Shown one piece after another: positions 40,968-49,751 of a stretch of 64,000 nt of DNA (position 1 is its first letter; every line of letters begins with the position of its first letter). A program made the translations under genes and the position numbers. The notes under the pieces were generated by a model that did no database searches, was not told the origin of the DNA, and saw nothing but the letters and a program-made list of their open reading frames with translations. This stretch comes from an uncultured archaeon. Its GTDB lineage: Archaea; Halobacteriota; Methanosarcinia; Methanosarcinales; Methanoperedenaceae. The stretch is from the NCBI GenBank assembly GCA_902386255.1, contig CABMII010000161.1, positions 20,097 through 84,096 on the forward strand. Reading direction: 5' to 3'.

Positions 40968-42446
40968 ATGACCAGATATATTTATTTGGGGTTGGTCAGC
41001 ATGACAAGAAATAATGTTGATGATGCGAGAATATTCATTGCTGTCGAGGGTTCGCTGGGAAACCCTTTGAGCAGATTTGTCATCAACAGGTTATCGAAAA
41101 AGAAAAACGGTTCAAGCCTTATTGAGGATGCGTTACTGAGCTACTGCAGCACAGGCAAAACCTCAGTTCTTGAAACGATCAAAAATGCGCCGCTCCTGGC
41201 ATTGCTCGGTATCGGCCGCGCTGTATTCGGAGCCGATAAAAAGGCAATGCAGGAATTTTTCAGCGATCCTGTAGCCAGAAGGGGGCTTGTTAATGTTATA
41301 CGCAGCATCGGGAAATATGGCATAAACAGGCCTTTCAAACTTGTTGCTCCTTTTCTTGTGGTATGGAATTATACCAATGCCTGCAACCTTCGCTGCAAAC
41401 ATTGCTACCAGAGCGCATCGATACCATTACCCGATGAGCTTAACCTTGATGAAAAAAGGAATATCATAGACCAGTTAGTTGAAAATGATGTGGTAGCACT
41501 TGCCTTTTCAGGGGGAGAACCTCTTATGGCGCCTGATTTTTTTGAAACCGCAAGCTATGCATCGCATAATAATATGTATGTGACCCTTGCCACCAATGGA
41601 ACACTGCTCACAGAAAAAACGGTGGATAAAATTGTAAAGTGCGGCGTAAAATACATAGAGATAAGTCTCGATGCTGCGACGCCGGAGATCCATGATAATT
41701 TCAGGGGCATTGAAGGTGCATGGAAAAGAACGTTTGAAGGCATAAAAAACGCAGTTGAGAGCGATGAAATCTTTGTATGTATTGCCTCAACTATTACACA
41801 ACATAATTTTAAAGAGGTAAACGCCCTAATCGACCTTGCAGAAGAGCTTGGAACAAAAAGATTCCTGGCTTTCAATTTCATCCCTACGGGGAACGCAGCG
41901 AATATTAAAGACATGGACCTCACACCCGTTATGCGGGAAGAGCTTTTAGAAATACTCTATCAGCGGCTTAAAAAAGGGGGATTCGAAGTCATGACCACAG
42001 CGCCGCAGTTTTCACGGGTATGTATGAGCAAATCAAAAAATATAATCGCAGCTGCGCATTTTGGAACATATGAGACACCAGATAAAACACATATGCTTGC
42101 GGATTTCATTGGCGGCTGCGGGGCCGGACGCCTGTACTGCGCCATCCAGCCAAACGGCATCATGACCCCATGCGTATATATTCCAATTGAAGTCGGAGAC
42201 TTACGAACCGAGCGCTTCATAGATATATGGGAAAACTCAGGCACGTTAAAGGATTTGCGCAGAAGAGATGAACTCCTTGGCAATTGCGGCAGATGTGATT
42301 TTAAGAACGTCTGCGGCGGATGCAGGGCACGGGCTTATGCATATAGTGGGAATTTAAATGGTTGTGACCCGGGATGTATCCGAAATAGCGTCGGCCGATT
42401 TGCCAATAACATTTATACCACGTCAAACACATATTATTCATCATGA
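40968..42446 (+). CDS. Radical SAM/SPASM protein with N-terminal extension
   Basis: A 492-residue protein. An N-terminal region of about 120 residues, ending in a hydrophobic patch, precedes the radical SAM core. The SAM cluster is C139-x3-C143-x2-C146 in ACNLRCKHCYQSA, and the family's GGEP motif is near 182. The C-terminal SPASM/twitch domain has CGRCDFKNVCGGCRARA near 440-456. Such enzymes modify peptides or, in the AhbC/AhbD group, haem precursors; the hem operon 8 kb away makes the latter worth testing. The start may instead be the ATG at 41001. Confidence 0.83.
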   Translation: MTRYIYLGLVSMTRNNVDDARIFIAVEGSLGNPLSRFVINRLSKKKNGSSLIEDALLSYCSTGKTSVLETIKNAPLLALLGIGRAVFGADKKAMQEFFSDPVARRGLVNVIRSIGKYGINRPFKLVAPFLVVWNYTNACNLRCKHCYQSASIPLPDELNLDEKRNIIDQLVENDVVALAFSGGEPLMAPDFFETASYASHNNMYVTLATNGTLLTEKTVDKIVKCGVKYIEISLDAATPEIHDNFRGIEGAWKRTFEGIKNAVESDEIFVCIASTITQHNFKEVNALIDLAEELGTKRFLAFNFIPTGNAANIKDMDLTPVMREELLEILYQRLKKGGFEVMTTAPQFSRVCMSKSKNIIAAAHFGTYETPDKTHMLADFIGGCGAGRLYCAIQPNGIMTPCVYIPIEVGDLRTERFIDIWENSGTLKDLRRRDELLGNCGRCDFKNVCGGCRARAYAYSGNLNGCDPGCIRNSVGRFANNIYTTSNTYYSS

Positions 42447-42462
42447 TATGGGGAGGCAAGAT

Positions 42463-42849
42463 ATGAGCCCGAATATCGAACAGACAAAAGACAAGTTCAA
42501 AAAAATCGAAGTTGGGTTGAAATGTCTCAGGGATTTGAACCTGCTTGATGATTTTTTTGATGAGACCTGGAAAGAGGGGACAGAGAAGTTCCTGGATAAA
42601 TATGAAGACAAGACATCATTTTATGACCTGCCCCGGGAAGAAACCGATGAAATTTTAGACCGGGTAACCGAATGGTTCGGGGATGATTACGGGCTGGCTG
42701 TAATCGATGGCGAATTATGGATGGTTTCGGTGGGTAGCGTGGATGAAGGCGGCTACAAGTGGTGGTTTAAAATGAAACTGAATACGGACGATATTGAAAC
42801 CGCAAGGAAAGTGATTTTGCTGGATAAGTGCAGGCCGAGAAGATATTAA
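42463..42849 (+). CDS. Hypothetical 128-residue acidic protein
   Basis: An acidic soluble protein. The first part is helical (FKKIEVGLKCLRDLNLLDDFFDETW) and the second has strands (YGLAVIDGELWMVSVGSVDEGGYKWWFKMKL). I start at the ATG at 42463, with GGGGAGG 7 bases upstream and only 16 bases after the radical SAM gene. It may be a partner of that enzyme, but it does not look like a small precursor peptide. No family recognised. Confidence 0.65.
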   Translation: MSPNIEQTKDKFKKIEVGLKCLRDLNLLDDFFDETWKEGTEKFLDKYEDKTSFYDLPREETDEILDRVTEWFGDDYGLAVIDGELWMVSVGSVDEGGYKWWFKMKLNTDDIETARKVILLDKCRPRRY

Positions 42850-42865
42850 TATTTTGGAATCACAA

Positions 42866-42877
42866 TTATATTTAAAT
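42866..42877 (+). promoter_or_regulatory. TATA box of the phytoene-desaturase-like gene
   Basis: TTATATTTAAAT is centred near 42871, 28 bases before the ATG at 42900, predicting a leaderless or almost leaderless message, even though GGGGG lies between. Confidence 0.45.
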
Positions 42878-42899
42878 CATTTGATTATGGGGGTTCCTT

Positions 42900-44240
42900 A
42901 TGCCTGAATATGAAACTTATGATGCGATTGTTGTGGGAGGAGGAATTTCCGGCCTTTTATCTGCGCTGACGCTTGGAAAGAAAGGAAACAAAATTCTTCT
43001 TCTTGAAAAAACAAACGTTCTTGGAGGAAACTGCAGGACATACGAACCTCCCGACTATCCCGGCTGGCGTGTTGATACCGGCGTCCATGCAATTACAGAT
43101 ATCATTTATGGCCCACTGGTGCAATTGAAGCACTATTTCGGCCCTGGAAAATTTCCTACTTTCAGGCGACATAATGATTACTATCTTCGCAAAAAAACCG
43201 GACTAGAAAAATTTCCATCAACATTCCCGGGCTTCTTGAAAATGCATACCATTCCTGCAAAAGACAGGATGATTCTTGCAGGAGATCTTCTGAATACGAT
43301 ACTATCGCGCGCCATTTTCGGGGTAAAAGAAAAGGCGGTGTATGATGTCATTTCAAAGCACAGGCTCAGCAAAAAAGCGATGCAATTCGTCGATGCGCTT
43401 TCTTATCTTTTGAGCGGTCTCTCAATGGAAAAGACATCGGTATCCAGGTTTCTGGAAGGGTGCGGGTTCAGCTCCTGCGGTAAAAGAGGAACAATGAGGC
43501 GGATTGCAGAAACGGCGAAGCTTTTCAATAACTCCGGATACCGCTGGCAGGGTTATCCTCTTGGAGGCATACAGTCGATAACAGATGGCGTAGTCACATC
43601 TTTTCCAAAAAACGTGGAGTATCATACAGGAGAAGAAGTCCGAAAGATTGAAAAAGAAGAAAACGGTTTTTGCGTTTCAACTTCGCAAGCCGATTACCGC
43701 TCGTGCAAAGTTGTCTATTCGGGTGAGGTAAAGAAGCTGCCCGGTATTATCGAGATGCCTGTGGAATGGAGTCGCCAGGTAAAAGAACTGGAGCAGGCAA
43801 CAGCAATGACAATCTGGCTTGGGCTTGAAAAACCGATGAACGAGTTCAATTATAACGGCTCGGAAGTGTTTTGCGATGTATGTGATTCTGATAAAGAAAT
43901 GTTCTACTGGCTCATGCCTGTGCCCGAGCTTGCGCCGCGCCATAAAGGTCTTGTAGGCGTGAGCACGATAATAGACCCGAAAAAATGTCGCGATTCTGAG
44001 GAAAAACTTCTTAACACAATATACTCTCTGGTGCCCGCATTAGAGAAGAATACTGAGATGGTACATACGCAGGTAATGGCACCTGAGAAAGCCGCAGTTT
44101 CTCTGAAATTTTTCCCTTCGATTAAAACCCCGGTTAACGGCCTGTACGTTGTGGGAACAGATACCGATATGCGAAGCATGGGCATAACCCGCGCAGGATA
44201 CTCGGTAATTGAACTGTTAAATCATTATGAAGAGAACTAA
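42900..44240 (+). CDS. Phytoene-desaturase-like FAD oxidoreductase
   Basis: A flavoprotein of 446 residues. The FAD motif is VVGGGISGLLSALTL (residues 11-25), followed by LLEKTNVLGGNCRT and the later block WRVDTGVHAI. The C-terminal signature is GLYVVGTDTDMRSMGITRAGYS near 415-436, as in CrtI-like desaturases, isomerases and some prenyl-chain reductases. In an archaeon it may act on carotenoids, menaquinone/methanophenazine or lipid chains. No carotenoid genes accompany it here. Its own promoter separates it from the gene before. Confidence 0.8.
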   Translation: MPEYETYDAIVVGGGISGLLSALTLGKKGNKILLLEKTNVLGGNCRTYEPPDYPGWRVDTGVHAITDIIYGPLVQLKHYFGPGKFPTFRRHNDYYLRKKTGLEKFPSTFPGFLKMHTIPAKDRMILAGDLLNTILSRAIFGVKEKAVYDVISKHRLSKKAMQFVDALSYLLSGLSMEKTSVSRFLEGCGFSSCGKRGTMRRIAETAKLFNNSGYRWQGYPLGGIQSITDGVVTSFPKNVEYHTGEEVRKIEKEENGFCVSTSQADYRSCKVVYSGEVKKLPGIIEMPVEWSRQVKELEQATAMTIWLGLEKPMNEFNYNGSEVFCDVCDSDKEMFYWLMPVPELAPRHKGLVGVSTIIDPKKCRDSEEKLLNTIYSLVPALEKNTEMVHTQVMAPEKAAVSLKFFPSIKTPVNGLYVVGTDTDMRSMGITRAGYSVIELLNHYEEN

Positions 44241-44285
44241 TTCAAAAAAGTGAAGCTCCCACCGCAGAGTTGTGGGGCATGGCTG

Positions 44286-44837
44286 CTACAAGTCCCTCGA
44301 ATCCACAACTTCTCCCGTTGTCGTGAAAAACGTCCCGCCAAGATGCAGAACCGGCTTTATCCTTGAAACGTCCAGCACGCCGTCCCTGACAGCCTCAATC
44401 TCGCATGTCGTAGCCACAACCTTCCCTATAAAGAGCGTATGGTCGCCCGCTTCTTTCGTATCCACAACCTTGCACTCGATATGCGCCGCACATTCTTCTA
44501 CGCATGGCGTTTTTAATGCAATGGACTCAACCGGGGTAAGATCGCACTTTTCGAATTTATCTCCTTCCCTTCCCGATATTGTACCTGCAAGCTGCACTTC
44601 TTTCAGTATATCCATGGTTGGAAGATTCAAAACAAATTCCTTCGAACCTGTTATGCACTGATGCGTGTACCGGCTGCGTCCCACCGCAATGCAAAAAAGT
44701 GGCGGCTCAGCCGAAACACTTGTTATCCAGGCAAGCGTGGCAACATTGGGTCTTCCATTCTTATCTATCGACGATACCAGTCCCACAAGCTGCGGGACGA
44801 ATAACCTGTTGGGCTTCACGGCACATTCTGTTTTCAT
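44286..44837 (-). CDS. Flavin reductase-like FMN-binding protein (flavoredoxin type)
   Basis: A protein of 183 residues in the flavin-reductase/flavoredoxin family, with the split-barrel fold that binds FMN. Motifs are VGLVSSIDKNGRPNVATLAWITSVS (residues 18 onward), PPLFCIAVGRSRYTHQCI near 45 and EFVLNLPT near 67. The electron partner is not known. It has a leader of at least 120 bases with strong palindromes (44850-44960), which is unusual in this window. Confidence 0.86.
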   Translation of the reverse strand: MKTECAVKPNRLFVPQLVGLVSSIDKNGRPNVATLAWITSVSAEPPLFCIAVGRSRYTHQCITGSKEFVLNLPTMDILKEVQLAGTISGREGDKFEKCDLTPVESIALKTPCVEECAAHIECKVVDTKEAGDHTLFIGKVVATTCEIEAVRDGVLDVSRIKPVLHLGGTFFTTTGEVVDSRDL

Positions 44838-44865
44838 AAAGGGTTACGCCCCTTTATGACGTCCC

Positions 44866-44912
44866 GAGTCACGCCTGTCTTCGACATGCTTCGCAAACGG
44901 GAGGGCGTGTCC
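44866..44912. repeat. Palindromic element in the flavoredoxin leader
   Basis: GAGTCACGCCT and GGAGGGCGTGTCC flank an inner TGTCTTCGACATGCTTCG segment. The same outer ends occur inside fwdB (4582-4607). A second hairpin, TATGGC-GAA-GCCATA (44916-44930), lies beside it. Both fall between the minus-strand flavoredoxin and cutA. Confidence 0.5.
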
Positions 44913-44991
44913 ATGTATGGCGAAGCCATACGTGTGCGCGGTGTAAACTGACGCAACAGTTTTTGATAAAACTTTCTTAAAGTTATTCATA

Positions 44992-45303
44992 TTAACTCTC
45001 CACGGAATCTTCTATCCATTTAAGATAATCCGAAGAACCTTCATCCATCCTGAACGAGACCACGCAGGGCACTTCATAGCTATGGATTTCCTTGACTTTT
45101 TTTTCTATTTCTTTAACCTTTCCGGTTTTGGTCTTGGCTATAATCCCGAATTCGCCACCCTCTTCGATTTTACCTTTCCACCTGAAAATCGAAGTTATCG
45201 GGAAAATATTCGCGCATGCCGCAAGACGTTCTTCAACGAGTTTCCTTCCGATTTTGCGCGCCTCATCCATATCCCCAGCGGTTATATATACGATTGAAAA
45301 CAT
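44992..45303 (-). CDS. cutA: CutA divalent-cation tolerance protein
   Basis: A trimeric ferredoxin-like-fold protein of 103 residues, linked to divalent-metal tolerance. It shows YITAGDMDEARKIGRKLVEERLAACANIFP (residues 6-35), the RWKGKIEEGGEFGIIAKT block and HSYEVPCVVSFRM. I start at the ATG at 45303, where GGTGA lies 5 bases upstream, rather than at 45318. The length then matches the family. A nearby ZIP transporter may give a metal link, but this is only context. Confidence 0.93.
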   Translation of the reverse strand: MFSIVYITAGDMDEARKIGRKLVEERLAACANIFPITSIFRWKGKIEEGGEFGIIAKTKTGKVKEIEKKVKEIHSYEVPCVVSFRMDEGSSDYLKWIEDSVES

Positions 45304-45330
45304 TATGTCACCCTGCATAATATGCGTAAC

Positions 45331-45341
45331 ATATTTAATAA
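45331..45341 (+). promoter_or_regulatory. TATA box of the site-2 protease gene
   Basis: ATATTTAATAA predicts transcription start at about 45361, only a few bases before the TTG start codons at 45368 and 45371. Confidence 0.4.
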
Positions 45342-45367
45342 TTTACTGAGAATGTTCGGGAGACCTT

Positions 45368-47065
45368 TTGTTGAATTCAACTGATATTGTCCTGCTGGTT
45401 TTTTTACTCTACTGGCTTCTTGTCATGTTCCTTGACAGGCGCGGGATTCTTGGCAAATATAATATAACTACATACGGACCGGTATTGATGTTTCGCACCA
45501 CAAAAGGGCAGGGGTTTCTCGACAAACTTGCAGTACCAAAAAAATTCTGGAGGACTTTTGCAAACATCGGTCTCCCCGCAATGCTTATCGGGATGCTTGC
45601 GATGTTCATTCTTGTATTGTTCATCGATTACGTGATGATTAAGTCGTTCCAGACGCAGACCGTTCCGCTGCCAGGTAAATTCAATGAGCCCCGTAATATT
45701 TTCCTTATTCCGGGAATTAATGAGTATATACCTTTTTACTATGGCATCATCGCTTTAATCGTAACACTGGTTGTGCATGAGTTTTCACATGCCATTTTAT
45801 GCAAGGTGGAAGGCATCAAGGTGAAATCCATGGGCATATTAGTGGCTCTTGTCCCCATCGGTGGATTTGCCGAACCTGACGATGAGCAGCTTCTCGGGAA
45901 AAAAGAAGAGAAAACGGGGGCGGAAATCGCGCCGGCCGAACCTAAAAAACTTGCAACACGTAGCGAGCGAGTCCGGGTGCTTTCGGCAGGCGTAATGGCA
46001 AATTTTGTCACCGCACTTATCGCATTCGTGCTTTTCTTTTCATTGCTTGGCTCTATTTCTCCTGTGGGAGATGTAATGGTAACAAGCGTGGTTCCGGGAC
46101 ACCCTGCCGACCTTGCCGGTGTAAAACCGAATATGATTTTGACAGGGATAAATGATAAAGAGGTCAATACTGCGCATGATTTCATTTTTTATGCAAATAC
46201 ACTGGAGCGGGGGAACAATGTCACTCTTCATTTGATAGAAAAAGGGGTAAGAAAAGATATCAATCTGGTTGCGACAGGTGCCAACGAAACGCTTGCAGGC
46301 GTTCGTGTATTCCAGGTGATACAAGGCTCACCAGCAGAAGCCGCAGGCATAAAGAGCGGGATGATCATCGTAAAAATGGATAATACGGAAATCAGGGAAC
46401 TTGATGATTTTATTAATTTCATGAATTCCACCACTGCAGGCCAGAAAGTAGATGTTTATCTTTTAAGCGACAGTTCCATTAACGCCTCCACTGAAGTATT
46501 CAGGGATATAACGCTATCACAATATCCTTACCAGAACGATGTCAAAAAAGGTTTTCTGGGCGTCTCCTATTCGCCTGAGGAAGGAGCCGTCAGTTATTCC
46601 ATAGGAATCGGCATAGGCCAGTTCCCGGCTGCAAGCTATCTGAACATACTTAAGAGCATCCCTTCATATATGACCGGTATTTCAGGCTGGTTATTGCTTT
46701 TTGGTTTACCCATCTTTGGCATCCAGGGGGAAGGATTCCCGGGCTTTTCCGGGATGCTTGCCAATTTCTATGAGCCTACAGGATGGGCGGTGCTGCTTGG
46801 AATGGGAACATTCTGGATTTTGAACATTCTTCTTTGGGTGGGCTGGATGAATTTCTATGCAGGGCTTTTTAATTGCCTTCCGGCAGTACCACTTGACGGC
46901 GGGCATGTATTCCGGGATGTTGTGGCTTCATCGCTCACAAGGGTTATGGGAAACGGCGAGAAAGTCGAGAAACTTGCAAATTCAATTGTGGTGCTATTTG
47001 CAATTCTGATTCTGATGTCGTTTGTATTTATAATGATAGCACCGTTCGCAGCGCATGGGTTTTAG
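45368..47065 (+). CDS. Site-2 protease-type membrane zinc protease with PDZ domains
   Basis: An intramembrane metalloprotease of 565 residues. The zinc motif is H137-E-F-S-H141 in VVHEFSHAILC, and the second metal ligand is Asp510 in LDGGHVFRD. Between them lie two PDZ-like domains (about 225-300 and 315-395), the second marked by QGSPAEAAGIKSGMIIV. At least six membrane spans are visible. Such proteases release membrane-bound regulators; the substrate is unknown. The start is TTG at 45368 or 45371, with GGGAG upstream. Confidence 0.87.
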   Translation: MLNSTDIVLLVFLLYWLLVMFLDRRGILGKYNITTYGPVLMFRTTKGQGFLDKLAVPKKFWRTFANIGLPAMLIGMLAMFILVLFIDYVMIKSFQTQTVPLPGKFNEPRNIFLIPGINEYIPFYYGIIALIVTLVVHEFSHAILCKVEGIKVKSMGILVALVPIGGFAEPDDEQLLGKKEEKTGAEIAPAEPKKLATRSERVRVLSAGVMANFVTALIAFVLFFSLLGSISPVGDVMVTSVVPGHPADLAGVKPNMILTGINDKEVNTAHDFIFYANTLERGNNVTLHLIEKGVRKDINLVATGANETLAGVRVFQVIQGSPAEAAGIKSGMIIVKMDNTEIRELDDFINFMNSTTAGQKVDVYLLSDSSINASTEVFRDITLSQYPYQNDVKKGFLGVSYSPEEGAVSYSIGIGIGQFPAASYLNILKSIPSYMTGISGWLLLFGLPIFGIQGEGFPGFSGMLANFYEPTGWAVLLGMGTFWILNILLWVGWMNFYAGLFNCLPAVPLDGGHVFRDVVASSLTRVMGNGEKVEKLANSIVVLFAILILMSFVFIMIAPFAAHGF

Positions 47066-47068
47066 GTT

Positions 47069-47767
47069 ATGATTTCCATTATTCTTGCATTTTTTGCGGG
47101 ATTGGCCGATCTTCTCAGCGGTTTAATCCCGTTCCATTACAAGATTGATGAATCGTATACACGATACATAATTGGATTCGCAGCAGGAACGATGCTGGGC
47201 GCGGTATTTTTCGAGATGCTCCCCGAACTTCGGCCAACGGACTCGATATATATAGGCGTCGGATTTTTCGTATTCTATCTCCTTGAACGCCTCACCATGA
47301 TTCATTCCTGCGGGGAATATGAATGTACGTCGGAAGTGCACAGGATTGGCTGGCTGCCGGTTCTCGGAATGGCTTCGGACAACATAATTGACGGGGTAGG
47401 GATAGCTATTGCTTATATTATTAATCCTCTCACCGGAATCATAGTGGCGCTTTCCGTAATAGTGCATGAGATTCCCCAGGGGCTCACAACAACCATTCTT
47501 CTCAAGCGGTCAGGACAGGGGAAAATTGCCATATTGTTTGCACTCGTTGCCGAATCTATTCTTTATCCAGTGGGCGCTTCCCTTTCGTTTTTGGTTCCGA
47601 ATGCGCTCAATACGGTTATTCTTGCAATAGTCACAGGGGATTTCCTCTATATATCGGCAAGTGACCTTCTCCCGGATGCCCACAAGAAATTCAACATAAA
47701 GGTAATTTTCGCAGTCATCATTGGTGCGATATCAATCTTTGCACTTGAATTTTTTGTGAAAGGATGA
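47069..47767 (+). CDS. ZIP-family metal transporter
   Basis: A membrane protein of 232 residues with about seven to eight spans. The metal-binding helices are recognisable as DNIIDGVGIAIAY near residue 108 and VIVHEIPQGLTTTILLK near 131. ZIP proteins import Zn2+, Fe2+ or similar metals. The His-rich loop of many ZIPs is absent. It starts 3 bases after the protease stop, so the two are cotranscribed; metal supply to the protease is an attractive but untested link. Confidence 0.86.
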   Translation: MISIILAFFAGLADLLSGLIPFHYKIDESYTRYIIGFAAGTMLGAVFFEMLPELRPTDSIYIGVGFFVFYLLERLTMIHSCGEYECTSEVHRIGWLPVLGMASDNIIDGVGIAIAYIINPLTGIIVALSVIVHEIPQGLTTTILLKRSGQGKIAILFALVAESILYPVGASLSFLVPNALNTVILAIVTGDFLYISASDLLPDAHKKFNIKVIFAVIIGAISIFALEFFVKG

Positions 47768-47769
47768 AA

Positions 47770-48642
47770 CTATCTCCCGGTCAGTCTCATCAATATAAGG
47801 CTGGCTTCGTATAATATTACAAACGGCACTGTCACCATTAACTGGCTGAAAATATCCGGTCCCGGCGTAATCCATGCAGCTATTACGAGCAGGACAATGT
47901 AAGCATGTCTCCTGTAATAAGACAGGGTTTTCCTGGTTGTTACGCCAAAGCGGACAAGGAGTGTCAAAATAAGAGGCAATTCAAAAGCAGCCCCCATAAT
48001 GACCGTAGTCATTACAATAAAATAAACAAACTCGTATATCGAGAAATTCGCAGTAATCCCAAGGCTCATGGCATCCTGGTAGAGATAACTTAGAAAAAGC
48101 GGAAGCATAAAAAAATAGGCGTATCCCGCCCCTATTAAAAAGAGAAATATGGCTGCGGTTATTATGGAGAATATTAGCGATTTCTTTTGCAATATAATAT
48201 CCGGCACCCTGCCTTTTAGCCCTTTATACGCAAAATAAATAACAAGCGGTGATGCAAGAAGCGCCCCGAATATGAGTGACATCTTGAACTCAAGCATCAG
48301 CACTTCCATTGGTGTAAGATAAACAATATTCGGTTTGTATATATTTATACCATTAGATATATTTATCAGCTCGCCTGAAATTTTTGTGAGGTTCTGCGCT
48401 ATGACAGAATCGTTAATCCTGTTTGATAGCGCGGTGAGGTTATGGGAAATTCCAACCAGCTGCCCTGATGCGCCAGTCTTATCGGGCAGGTCGAGACGCC
48501 AGAACATATCGGTTTCTATTTTTTTTATCACGTCACCCATGAAGGAAAAGGAAATAAGCGCCCCGGCTCCAAAGACTGCAACTATGTAAAATACCTTTTT
48601 TTTAATTCCGGAAATCAGTGAAAAAATCTCTTCTAAAGGCAT
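47770..48642 (-). CDS. tatC: Sec-independent translocase TatC, divergent
   Basis: A membrane protein of 290 residues matching TatC, the receptor of twin-arginine signal peptides. The second and later spans are typical (LTPMEVLMLEFKMSLIFGALL near 107-127, ITPGPDIFSQLMVTVPFVILYEASL near 258-282). The N-terminal region is unusual: the conserved HLxELRxR motif is replaced by EIFSLISGIKKKV, and the first periplasmic loop is expanded to about 70 residues with an LVGISHNLTALSNRIN heptad-like stretch. No tatA lies beside it. It could be a specialised TatC paralogue. Confidence 0.85.
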   Translation of the reverse strand: MPLEEIFSLISGIKKKVFYIVAVFGAGALISFSFMGDVIKKIETDMFWRLDLPDKTGASGQLVGISHNLTALSNRINDSVIAQNLTKISGELINISNGINIYKPNIVYLTPMEVLMLEFKMSLIFGALLASPLVIYFAYKGLKGRVPDIILQKKSLIFSIITAAIFLFLIGAGYAYFFMLPLFLSYLYQDAMSLGITANFSIYEFVYFIVMTTVIMGAAFELPLILTLLVRFGVTTRKTLSYYRRHAYIVLLVIAAWITPGPDIFSQLMVTVPFVILYEASLILMRLTGR

Positions 48643-48643
48643 T

Positions 48644-49456
48644 TCAGGTTCCTATCTGTAACGGCTCTGTTATTTTTTTTAACGTGGCTATAGCCGAGAG
48701 CGCGGCAAGATAACTTGTTCTGGGATTGGATGGGGATGGTACATTTTCAACATGACAGGTGAACGCGCCGAAATCCCCTTCCACCGTGATTTCATGAATG
48801 TTCCTTGAAGCTTCGGGGTCAACGAAAACCCTGACTTCGGTTTTCTTCGAGCCGATTCCTGCAAGACTCAATGAAGCCGCCACATTGACATTCTGGGGAA
48901 ATGCCTTCACAGCGTCTTTTGCATTTCCTTTGAACAGGAGGGTTTTTTCATGGAAAGATGAAAGGTCAATTTTATTCTCAATAACATAAGGCGCGCCTGC
49001 AAGACCCTTTGGATTTTTTGTAGTCGAGAGCATTACTTTATTAATTGATGCAATAGATGCTGATTTTAAGCCGTCGATACCTGCAATTGCCCCGGATGGT
49101 ATATAAATCCTGCACCGGTTATTTTTGGCTGTGTTTTTGAATTTATTTAACAGCTCGGGGTCAAGCAAAGCTCCTACGCTCATGACCATCAGGTCTTTTC
49201 CGTTTTCAAGCACGGTGAGCCCGTGCTCCCTTACCGCTTCCTGCGAGGCGCATTCAACAACGATATCCGCACTTTTTATCAGTTCGTCGATTCTTGAAAT
49301 CCCGGGCTTATTTTTAAGCATGCCAATCATTTTTTCACAATGCTCAGTGCTCCTGTCATAAATTGCCACGAGCCTGGCATCGATTATTCCTGTATCGATT
49401 GCATTACAGATTTCAGCGCCTATTGCGCCGCAGCCGATTACACCGATTTTAAGCAT
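48644..49456 (-). CDS. nadX: L-aspartate dehydrogenase
   Basis: An NAD(P)-dependent enzyme of 270 residues that makes iminoaspartate, the first step of de novo NAD synthesis in many archaea. The Rossmann motif is IGVIGCGAIGAEIC (residues 4-17). VECASQEAVREHGL near 68 and the block PSGAIAGIDGLKSA near 120 are typical, and the conserved His of NPRTSYLAALSA-containing C-terminal region follows. It sits 1 base from tatC. NadC is encoded 6 kb away; nadA is not in the window. Confidence 0.92.
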   Translation of the reverse strand: MLKIGVIGCGAIGAEICNAIDTGIIDARLVAIYDRSTEHCEKMIGMLKNKPGISRIDELIKSADIVVECASQEAVREHGLTVLENGKDLMVMSVGALLDPELLNKFKNTAKNNRCRIYIPSGAIAGIDGLKSASIASINKVMLSTTKNPKGLAGAPYVIENKIDLSSFHEKTLLFKGNAKDAVKAFPQNVNVAASLSLAGIGSKKTEVRVFVDPEASRNIHEITVEGDFGAFTCHVENVPSPSNPRTSYLAALSAIATLKKITEPLQIGT

Positions 49457-49730
49457 AGATGTTTCCTAATACATTATTATATAGACCGAGTAATCAATGT
49501 TTTTGATTAACATGAAAATTGAACCTCAGCCTAATTAAGGCTTTTAGCTAGGTACTGAAATAAAAAAGTATCGCTCTACTATTTGACAAGCCAAAGTTTC
49601 AGAGTTTTTGGGAATTAAAGATTTCAAACAATTTTAATTTTAACTGACTGCATCGAAAGATTTTAGTATCTTCATGGTATTATTCTGATGGTAATTTAAT
49701 GGAATTGCTCGAAAAACGGTGGTGGGCGTT

Positions 49731-49742
49731 CCATAGCTATGG
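49731..49742. promoter_or_regulatory. Perfect 12-base palindrome before the first dockerin gene
   Basis: CCATAGCTATGG ends 9 bases before the ATG, adjoining the likely ribosome-binding site GGTGG. It could be an operator or hairpin that affects translation. The rest of the 295-base stretch from nadX shows AT-rich promoter-like DNA and no gene. Confidence 0.35.
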
Positions 49743-49751
49743 TGGTAATCA

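Noticed and set aside
42358..42462. Upstream extension of the acidic 128-residue protein
   Set aside because: The extension lies inside the radical SAM gene in another frame, while the ATG at 42463 has a perfect GGAGG site.
44838..44960. Known FMN riboswitch before the flavoredoxin gene
   Set aside because: The conserved core of the RFN element is not visible; only unrelated palindromes are.
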